Program-made: the position numbers and the translations under genes
Part shown: positions 55,432 to 64,000 of the stretch, piece by piece
Layout of the letters: each line of letters starts with the position of its first letter
Numbering within the stretch: position 1 is the stretch's first letter
Notes under the pieces: model-generated
Database searches by the model: none
Told to the model about the DNA's origin: nothing
Seen by the model: the letters and a program-made list of their open reading frames with translations, nothing else
Assembly (NCBI GenBank): GCA_025526915.1
Contig: JAHLKH010000006.1
Span: 219,819-283,818 of the forward strand
Direction of reading: 5' to 3'
Length of the DNA stretch: 64,000 bases
Source of the DNA: Entophlyctis helioformis
Lineage: Eukaryota; Chytridiomycota; Chytridiomycetes; Chytridiales; Chytriomycetaceae

Positions 55432-58400
55432 GCCCCCCTTGGTAAAGGGATCCTGCAGAGATCAATCGGCACAGACAAAGAAGGAAGCCACGTTCACGTC
55501 AAGTGCATCTACAGCATGGCGGCGGCTGCGATGGACCGGCGGGAGTGCTGGGAGGGCAGCGAGGTACTGGTCCAGCAGATCAGGTGCAGTCTCGCGCAGC
55601 TCGGCCTCTGAGCGGTACACGTTGTGTTGCGGGCCGTAACCGAGGTACGAGACCACAAAGGAGCGGCGGCCATTGCGAGAGACCTTGTGTCCAACAATCG
55701 CGTCAATCTCCCATTCAGCTGCTGCAGGGTCATCAGCAAAGGCGACTGCAGGCGGCTGAGCAGGCAGTGGCCGGCCTGGGAAAGCAGCGGCCGGATCGCG
55801 GTACGGCTTCAGCAGACGGACATGGAACCACGGATGCAGACGATGCATGGTCGGATGCAGAGCCAGCTTGCAGTTGAGACCATCCAGTGCGGCATTGACC
55901 TCTGTGATCGGGAATGGACCCAGCCAGTTGGGCAGGAACGCATTGGGGCGATGCGTGTCGGTGGGCCACACAATGCCGGCGGCTTGCAGCATGACCATGT
56001 CGCCGACAGCGTAGGCAGGAGCATCCGGCGGTGGCGATCGGCGTTGCGCTTCTGCTGTTCTTGAGCCTTGACCAGGTTGGCTGTGGCATCCACGCGAGCC
56101 TTGTCAATGGCAGCGAGCAGGTCGCGGACAGCAGGCGGCGACGATGCTGCTGGCTCGTGTGGCAGCGTGCGAGGCTCGAGGCCAAGGCGAGGAAGTACGG
56201 AGCATAGCCAGTCGATGCACTTGGAGCAGAGTTGAGGGCATGGACAGCCGCATCGAGCATGTGCTCCCAGTTGCTGCCGCGGTGGTTGGCGTACTTGGAC
56301 AGCAGGTCCTTGAGCGTGCGGATGGTGCGTTCGGACTGGCCGTTGGTCTCCTGGTGGCGAGCCGTTGCCATGACCTGCTCAATGTCCAGCGCCGCACAGA
56401 GCGCCGTCCAGAAGGCAGACAGGAAGCGAGCGTCGCGGTCCGAGACGATGGACGACGGCAGGCCGTGGCCAGCAAGCACCCATCGGTTGAGGAACAGCGC
56501 GGCAAGATCCTCGGCAGTCGCATCGCGTCGCGTCGGCACGCACTTGACAAGCTTTGTCAGGCGATCCACAACCACAAACAGAGCGTCGTTGCCCTCGTCC
56601 GACATGGGCAGAAGGCAATGTCGCACGCCACAGACTGGAAGCGGTCGGCAGGGATGGGCAGCGGGTGCAGCAGACCGGCAGGAGCCTGCGTCGACGAGTT
56701 GAACCGCTGGCAGGCGTCGCACGAGCCCACAAAGCGGCCGACCGATGCAGCCATGTCCGGCCAGTAGTAGTGCGCACGCAGACGGCGAGCAGTGCGGGCT
56801 TGTCCCTGGTGGCCGGCATGAGGCGGCTCGTGGGCCAAGGTGAGCAGGTCGGTGCGCACTTGACCTCGGGATGTACATGCGACCCTCGTAGAACCACAGG
56901 CCGTCGACCAGCTCGAGCTTGGCTGCCAACAGACGCTCGTGTGCAGCAGCACCAGCAGGATCGGCCTTCCAGCGAGCGACGTTGAGCAGGAACGGGTTGG
57001 CAGCTAGCAGCGGATGGATGCGAGCAGCGATGCCAGAGGTGATCGTCGTCAAGGCAGACACATCCACCGTCGAGCGGCAGCGGGCACAGTGTGGAGCAAC
57101 AGTCACATGGCGCGACAGCATGTCAGCCAGGTTGTTGTCGCCCCCCTGGATGTACTGGACCACAGCATCAAACTCTTGCAGCTCCATGACCCAGCGAGCC
57201 TGGCGGTACGACAGCTTGGGCTGCGTCGGGATCCAGCGCAGCGATGCATGGTCGGTGTGGATGGTGAAGTGCACGCTGAGCAGGTAGTGCCGGTACTTGT
57301 CGCAGGTGTCCACGATCGCCAGCATCTCGCGCTCGTGGGTCGGGTAGTTGCGTTCCGCATCGTCGAGCTTGCGCGAGTAGAACGAGACCGGATGGATCTT
57401 GGCCGTGCCGTCCGCCTCGACATGCTTCTGGCCGATCCAGCCACCAATGGCAAACTCGGATGCGTCCGTGTACACGTGCGTTTCCAGTGATGGGTCAAAG
57501 TACTTGAGCACCGGAGCATTCGCGATGGCGTCCAGAATAAAGTCCACAATGGCCCACTTGGCCACGTCCATCGCAAAGGGCACGTCCTTGCGCAGCATGT
57601 CCGTGAGCGGCACACAGATGTCGGCATGGTCCTTGATGAAATCCTTGACCCACACGACCTGCCCAATGAAGCGTCGCAGATCGCCAACAGACCCAATGAT
57701 CGGCCGAGTCTTCAGTGCCAGCCGATGCTTGTCCTGGATCGAGTAGCCATCACCCAGCAACAGATGACCGCAGAACTCGAGCCGCGACGAGAAGAACTCG
57801 CACTTGGACATCTTCAGGCGGAGCGATTCGGCGCGCAGACGACGGAACACTTCCTCCAGGTGCAGCAGGTGGTCTGCCTCGGTCTCCGAGTAGATCAGGA
57901 TGTCGTCCATGTAGGCGACCACGCAGACGTCCAGCAGGTCGTGGAAGATGCGGTTCATCATGGCGTTGAAGGTGGCAGGAGCATTGCAGAGCCCAAAGGG
58001 CATCACCTTGAACTCGTAGTGGCCGTAACGGGTCACAAACGCCGTTTTGTGGATGTCTTCGTCGTAGATGCGGATGTTGTAGTAGCCGTCCCGCAGATCG
58101 ACCGACGACATGAACGACTTGCCCGCGACGCGGTCAATGAGCGACTGAATGTCAGGCATCGACGCACGATCCTTGACCGTGATGTTGTTCAACCCACGAT
58201 AGTCGATGCACAGACGCAGACCGCCGTCCTTCTTCTTGGCGATCACGATACCCGCGGCAAATGGCGACACCGAGCCGCGGATCATGCCACGCGCGGCGAG
58301 GTCGTCCAGGAACGCCTTGACAGCATCCTGGTGCTCAGTCGGCAGGCTGCGCATAGGGCGACGCGGCGGCGGCTTGGAACCAGGCACCAGCTTGATGCGA

Positions 58401-58850
58401 TGATCCTCAGGCCGCGACGGCGGCAGATCTCCCTGCACGAACAGGTCCTGGAACTGGATCAACAGTGGATGGACAACCTCCGGCTGCGAGTCCAGACTCA
58501 GATGGTCGAGCGACGGCGTGCCATCCGCAGCAGCGACAGCAGCTTCAGCCTGTGCAGGCGAGTCGTCATTGTCCATCAGAGCAATGGCTACATGCTCAGC
58601 ACCGAAGCAGTGCATGGTCTGGTGCAAGATTCTTGTTGGACAAGACGGCAGGATACTCAAGGATCTCAACAAGTGCGCAGTGGATGATGCCATTCCAACC
58701 AGCCGATCCTTCCACCACTTGACCAACGCAGCCATGCACAGCTGCTGGCTTGGTCTCATCGACATTCAGTATCTGGTTGCCTTCTGCTGGATCGCACTCG
58801 CACTTTGCCACGCGAATCTGCTTGAGCATCTTGCCACCCAGCAAGGCGTT
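55432..58850 (-). mobile_element. Ty3/gypsy copy B: protease remnant, RT, RNase H, integrase, chromodomain-like; multiple frameshifts
   Basis: The longest of the four elements. Minus strand, in order: a possible protease-to-RT linker (near 58850-58600), RT (KKKDGGLRLCIDYRGLNN; MPFGLCNAPATF; catalytic VVAYMDDILIYSE near 57920), RNase H (VYTDASEFAIGGW; HEREMLAIVD; IHTDHASL), the integrase zinc module, the DDE core with SDRDARF and QSERTIRTL, the GPF domain, and a divergent chromodomain ending VASFFVCAD. Frames change at about 56868, 56612, 56186 and 56028 by single bases. No gag and no 5' LTR. Confidence 0.9.
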
Positions 58851-60376
58851 GATCTCAGCCCTTCTGTGCTGCTGCCAGAGTGCGATGGATCTGGCAGCTT
58901 ACATCAGCCAACTCGCGATCCTCAAGAACCCTCATGCTGCAGACAGTCTGTCTGCGATGAATGCCGCATCTTCTATTGGCAGTCTTGGCATGATGATGTG
59001 GCTGCATGGGCATGGCTGTGGATGCACACACCAAGCGACTGTTTGTGCAGCAGATCACTGCCGCTTTGAGACAGCCGCACTCTTGTACGGAGACAGCCGC
59101 ACTCTTGTACGGAGACAGCCAGAAGGACAGAGCTGAAGGGGCGATCCAGAGAGCCGTCTGCAAGGAGCATCATTGCATGGAAGACTGGCTGCGTGCTCAT
59201 CCACAAATGCACTCGCGTGTCTTTCGATGGCTGGTTTGTTGTGGATCGGCAGCATCCTGTTCTGCATGGACGAGCAATGCGTGCACTCAAAGGACAGGCT
59301 GCACACTTGGCATGTCTTGGTGGAAGTGGCTGACAGTGCAGGCAGGATAGCCAGGATGTGCAGCCGTTGGTGAGGAGAGCAGACTGAGATGCAGCCATGC
59401 TCGCTGATGCTTCTGCTGCGACCGCTGGCTGCTGATGGAGATGCCCGAGAGTGGCGTCTGGTTCAAGCGTCTGCAGCAACGGCCAAGAATGCGAGTGGTG
59501 CTGTAGATATTGCAGCTGTGTATCGGTCGGCATGTGCAGCAGGAGCAGAGTGCGGGCAGAGAGAGTGAGGAGCCAGCCAGCCAGCCAGCCAAACCGCACA
59601 GCAAGCCGGCACACTCTGCTCGACCACTCGGCCAACGACAGCGGCAATCACGGCTGATCAGTCGGCTGCTGGCGGGCTGCTGGCTGGCTGTCGAGGTGTG
59701 CTCCACAAGCAGAGAGGCAGACTGCGAGTGCTGGTGCAGGCTGACGGCTTGGCAGAGTGAGCAGCTGGTGTCAGTCACTCAGAGTCGCTGGCTGCTGACG
59801 GTGGTGGCATGCTGCTGCTGGTTGTTGCCAAGGACAGGCGAGATTGCCGAAAGTGGCGGCAAGTGGCGGCGAGCGAGACAAGCAGCGGAGACACGAGCGG
59901 CTGCTTGTGCATCGTGTGGATGGCACACACAGGCAGGCAGATGGATGGAGAGCGAGTGGCGGGCATGCAGGCAGCTTGAACAGCTGCCGTGTTGAGTGGG
60001 AGGATGGCAGACTGACGATCGCTGGCAGCCAAGTCTGTGTGGATGCAGCAGATCGGGCAAGGACAAATGCGGCAAGAGACCAGACATGCTGCTGGTTCAA
60101 GACAGCAGGAGACGATCTGATCATGCACGATCCGTGGACTTGCAGCCAACAGACGCAGCAGCAGCATAAGCAGCAGTGACTTGGATGCGATCGCATTGAT
60201 GGACAGAGTGCACAACAGCCGCGAATGGATGCAATGCAGGCTGCAGGATGTCTGTCAGGTTGGACGTCATGGCAGATCTGTGGATGCGGTGCGCAATGAC
60301 AGCGGCAGACGTGCAGACATATGACGGCAGATCGAGTGGATCGTCAGAGAATGGCGAGATCCGGACGGCTGGCTTG
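58851..60376. other. Spacer between inverted Ty3 copies B and C
   Basis: About 1.5 kb without a recognisable gene. It contains tandem 22-bp repeats (listed separately), an agccagccagccagcc run (59574-59590) and gctggctgctgg-type low complexity. It may include eroded 5' parts of the elements. Confidence 0.4.
59066..59120. repeat. 22-bp tandem repeat
   Basis: Unit gagacagccgcactcttgta-cg (22 bp) occurs about two and a half times, with agacagcc flanking both ends. Confidence 0.75.
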
Positions 60377-62866
60377 CCTGGAGGAAGTGTTCCGTCGTCT
60401 GCGCGCTGAATCGCTCCGCCTGAAGATGTCCAAGTGCGAGTTCTTCTCGTCGCGGCTCGAATTCTGCGGTCATCTGTTGCTGGGTGATGGCTACTCGATC
60501 CAGGACAAGCATCGGCTGGCACTGAAGACTCGGCCGATCATTGGGTCGGTTGGCGATCTGCGACGCTTTATTGGTCAGGTCGTGTGGGTCAAGAATTTCA
60601 TCAAAGACTACGCCGACATCTGTGTGCCGCTCACGGACATGCTGCGCAAGGACGTGCCCTTTGTGATGGACGAGGCCAAGTGGGCCATTGTGGACTTTAT
60701 TCTGGACGCCATCGCGAATGCTCCGGTGCTCAAGTACTTTGACCCGTCGCTGGAGACGCACGTGTACACGGACGCATCCGAGTTTGCCATTGGTGGCTGG
60801 GTTGGCCAGATGCATGTCGATGCGGACGGCACGGCCAAGATCCATCCGGTCTCGTTCTACTCGCGCAAGCTCAACGATGCGGAACGCAACTACCCGACCC
60901 ACGAGCGCGAGATGCTGGCGATCGTGGACACCTGCGACAAGTACCGGCACTACCTGCTCAGCGTGCACTTCACCATCCACACCGACCATGCCTCGCTGCG
61001 CTGGATCTCGACGCAGCCCAAGCTGTCGTACCGCCAGGCTCGCTGGATCATGGAGCTGCAAGAGTTTGATGCGACCGTCCAGTACATCCAGGGCGGTGAG
61101 AACCACCTGGCTGACATGCTGTCGCGCCATGTGACTGTTGCCCCGCACTGTGCCCGCTGCCGCTCGACGGTGGATGTGTCTGCCCTGACGACGGTCACCT
61201 CTGGCATAGCCGACCGCGTTCGCCCGCTGCTGGCTACCGATCCGTTCCTGCTGGACGTTGCCCGCTGGAAGGTCGATCCTGCTGGTGCCGCTGCACACGA
61301 GCGTCAGTTGGCCGCCAAGCTCGAGCTGGTCGACGGCCTGTGGTTCTACGAGGGTCGCATGTACATCCCAGAGGGTCAAGTGCGCACCGACCTGCTCACC
61401 TTGGCCCACGAGCCGGCCCATGCCGGCCACCAGGGCCAAGCTCGTACTGCGCGCCGTCTGCGTGCGCATTACTACTGGCCGGACATGGGTGCGTCGGTCG
61501 GCCGCTTTGTGAGCTCGTGCGACGCCTGCCAGCGGTTCAACTCGTCGACGCAGGCACCTGCCGGTCTGCTGCACCCGCTGCCCATCCCTGCGGACCGCTT
61601 CCAGTCTGTGGCCTGCGACATTGCCTTCATGCCCATGTCGGACGAGGGCAACGACGCTGTGTTTGTGATTGTGGATCGCCTGACAAAGCTTGTCAAGTGC
61701 ATGCCGACGCAACGCGATGCGACTGCCGAGGATCTTGCCGCGCTGTTCCTCAACCGATGGGTGTTCGCTGGCCACGGCCTGCCGTCGTCTATTGTCTCGG
61801 ACCGCGACGCTCGCTTCCTGTCTGCCTTCTGGACGGCGCTCTGTGCGGCGCTGGACATTGAGCAGGTCATGGCAACGGCCCGCCACCAGGAGACCGACGG
61901 CCAGTCCGAACGCACCATCCGCACGCTCAAGGACCTGCTGTCCAAGTACGCCAACCACCGCGGCAGCAACTGGGAGCACATGCTCGATGCGGCTGTCCAC
62001 GCCCTCAACTCTGCTCCAAGTGCATCGACCGGCTATGCTCCGTACTTCCTCGCCTTTGGTCTCGAGCCTCGCACGCTGCCACACGAGCCTGCAGCATCCT
62101 CGCCGCCTGCTGTCCGCGACCTGCTCGCTGCCATTGACAAGGCTCGCGTGGATGCCACAGCCAACCTGGTCAAGGCTCAAGAACGACAGAAGCGCAACGC
62201 CGATCGCCACCGCCGGGATGCTCCTGCCTACGCTGTCGGCGACATGGTCATGCTGCAAGCCGCCGGCATTGTGTGGCCCACCGACACGCATCGCCCCAAT
62301 GCGTTCCTGCCCAACTGGCTGGGTCCATTCCCGATCACAGAGGTCAACGCCGCACTGGATGGCCTCAACTGCAAGCTGGCTCTGCATCCGACCATGCATC
62401 GCCTGCATCCGTGGTTCCACGTCCGTCTGCTGAAGCCGTACCGCGATCCGGCCGCTGCTTTCCCTGGCCGGCCACTGCCTGCTCAGCCACCTGCAGTCGC
62501 CTTTGCTGATGACCCTGCAGCAGCTGAATGGGAGATTGACGCGATTGTTGGACACAAGGTCGCTCGCAATGGCCACCGCTCCTTTGTGGTCTCGTACCTC
62601 GGCTACGGCCCGCACCACAACGAGTACCGCTCCGAGGCTGAGCTGCGCGAGACTGCACCTGAGCTGCTGGACCAGTACTTGGCTGCTTTATTGGATGCCA
62701 ACCAACCGGCACCTCAACCAACTCGCCGCATGCCTGCGTCTGTGGATCGTCCAGCTCCTGCTGGTCTTCGCCGCAGCAATCGCCTGGCTACCAATACGGA
62801 CCAGACCCATATTGCGTCTCTCTTTTGTGCCAATCGCCCCTCGCCGGATCTCTTGTCAAGGGGGGC
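60377..62866 (+). mobile_element. Ty3/gypsy copy C: RT thumb to chromodomain, single long open frame
   Basis: Plus-strand element that begins abruptly inside RT, just downstream of the YMDD box (EEVFRRLRAESLRL), and stays open for about 830 codons to the polypurine tract (62858-62865). RNase H acidic sites (VYTDASEF, HEREMLAI, IHTDHASL), the integrase zinc module (HEPAHAGH ... CDACQRF), DDE residues (VACDIAFM, SDRDARFL, QSERTI), GPF domain and a divergent chromodomain are all intact. An in-frame ATG at 60321 lies in unrelated flanking sequence upstream of the junction. Without RT palm, gag or protease it cannot move on its own. Inverted relative to copy B, to which it is very similar. Confidence 0.88.
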
Positions 62867-63087
62867 TGTAACGCCGCTCAATGGGTCTGACTGCGAGGGA
62901 ACGCCGCCGCACTTATTATTGTGCCGCCGCCACAAGAACGCGTCTCAAGAGCCTGGCTGTCCATACACACATGCTTCCCTCTCTAGCTGTTGCCCTGTGT
63001 ATTACGACCGCCAGGTACCGTAGCCCCTATATGCCTATCTCCCCCATCTCTCTGACAATGAACCCTGTGTATTACGACCGCCAGTAC
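62867..63087 (+). mobile_element. Putative 3' LTR of copy C
   Basis: Begins TGTAACGCCGC right after the AAGGGGGG polypurine tract. The sequence differs from the LTRs of copies A and B, implying another subfamily. The right edge is a guess (tgtattacgaccgccagtaca ends in CA). It contains a 20-bp direct repeat, ctgtgtattacgaccgccag, at about 62995 and 63064. Confidence 0.45.
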
Positions 63088-64000
63088 AACCGCCCGGCAC
63101 CCGTTCTACATGGGGCGGGATGGTTGAGAGGGGGAAGAGAAGAGAGAGAGAAGGAAGGAGGAGAAGAGGGAGGAGGGAGAGGAGGGAAAGATGGAGAGAG
63201 AGAGGGAGATGCGGGTGCAGCAGGTGCGATCGGCTCGTCAGCCGGAGCAGGTGCCGCGGGCGTGGCTGCTGCTGGAGCAGGGGCCACTGGTGCAGGAGCA
63301 GGCGCAGCGCGCTTGCGGCGAGAGGGCTTGGATGCCTTGGGCTGCGTGGGAGCAGGCGCCGCGGCTGGAGCAGGAGCAGCCGGTGCAGGAGCAGCCGGTG
63401 CAGGAGCCGCGCGCGTGGGCTGAGCCGGTTTGGGCGCCTTGCCTTTAGGCGCCTTGGACGGCCGAGCGTGGAATGCCTTGACGAGGTCCTGGGCCTTGCG
63501 CATGTCGGCGGCTGGGACCCATGTGTTGTCGTCGGCTGGATAGCCAACCCACTTGACCAGATACTCGATCTTGCCGCGATAAGTGCGCGAGTCAACGATC
63601 CGCTCGACCTCGTAGTTGTCCGACGTGCCGTCGTCGGCGTGGTACTCGGGGTCAGGCCGGGAGGGCACGTCCTTGCGGCCGGTGGGCGCAGACAGAGGGT
63701 CGACGTACGGGCAGATCCGGTCGGCATGGAACACGTTGTGGACGCGGTGCAGCGAGGCAGGCAGCGCAAGCGTGTAGTTGAGGCCAGATTCACCAGAGTC
63801 CAGGCTGGTGATGGCAAAGGGGCCGAGCCACTTGGCGGCCGTGAGCGGCGGGCGGTGCGAGTCCGCCGGCCAGGAGATGCCCTCAGCATTGAGGAGCACC
63901 ATGTCGCCGACCTTGTACGCAGGGTGACGGCGGCGACGCTTGTTTGCCTGAACGGCCATGGCTGCCTGGGCTTTGCGCCGATTCAAAATGGCCGAGTCGC
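63072..64000 (-). mobile_element. Ty3/gypsy chromovirus-type copy D: integrase C-terminus and canonical chromodomain (runs off the right edge)
   Basis: The minus-strand frame is open from the window edge to a stop at 63072. It starts in the integrase C-terminal domain (YKVGDMVLLNAEGISWP; KWLGPFAITSL; NVFHADRICPYVDP), followed by a textbook chromodomain (NYEVERIVDSRTYRGKIEYL, then VKWVGYPADDNTWVPA) and a long Ala/Pro-rich tail with Ser/Pro repeats. This is a different family from copies A-C, whose chromodomain is divergent. The tail's extreme Ala/Pro bias suggests repeat expansion. It abuts the end of copy C, the two pointing at each other. Confidence 0.85.

Noticed and set aside
59060..59125. 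CRISPR-like repeat array
   Set aside because: Direct tandem units without spacers in a eukaryotic context.
60267..62618. 783-residue minus-strand open frame
   Set aside because: Antisense of Ty3 copy C; every recognisable pol motif is on the plus strand.

Overview
This is eukaryotic DNA: GC-rich, with genes on both strands split by short GT-AG introns, mostly about 60-320 bp. The content points to an early-diverging zoosporic (chytrid-like) fungus. There is a centriolar POC5 homologue, expected only where centrioles or flagella exist, beside fungal-type genes: a TOK-type two-pore K+ channel, a VRG4-type GDP-mannose transporter, ATF1-like bZIP and SFP1-like zinc-finger regulators, and a type III glutamine synthetase. 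The large family of WLHxNRxEGC ankyrin proteins resembles what I recall from Rhizophydiales chytrids; that last placement is an impression from memory, not a search result.

Layout. 0-7 kb: 3' half of a DNMT1-type cytosine methyltransferase, a two-exon URM1, and a tail-to-tail pair of ankyrin genes bracketed by LINE 3' ends. 7-12.3 kb: tRNA-Met(CAT), an acidic protein, a six-exon HP1-like chromodomain/chromoshadow gene, and divergent POC5. 12.4-16.8 kb: four tandem seven-helix membrane protein genes in an A-B-A'-B' pattern. 17-24 kb: a gene-poor stretch, then a TOK channel, VRG4 and a divergent four-helix membrane protein. 24-36 kb: type III glutamine synthetase, a PAQR/Izh receptor with a His-rich N-terminus, a PAS-domain plus eIF2alpha-kinase-type protein, and a double-RRM protein. 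36-42 kb: a second convergent ankyrin pair, one member decayed, with a 5'-truncated LINE between them. 42.5-46 kb: convergent ATF1-like and SFP1-like regulators. 47-64 kb: a repeat-rich block with four partial Ty3/gypsy elements (A, B and D minus, C plus; B and C form a large inverted repeat) around an LRR-mucin surface-protein gene with a 54-bp minisatellite.

Grouping. DNMT1 and HP1 are heterochromatin functions and sit close to retroelement debris. The PAS-kinase, ATF1-like, SFP1-like and glutamine synthetase genes are stress- and nutrient-related by family. There is no sign of operons or prokaryotic expression signals. Several otherwise conserved genes have single-base frame breaks, so some apparent pseudogenization may be assembly error. 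Exon borders were placed by eye from GT-AG signals, phase and family conservation.
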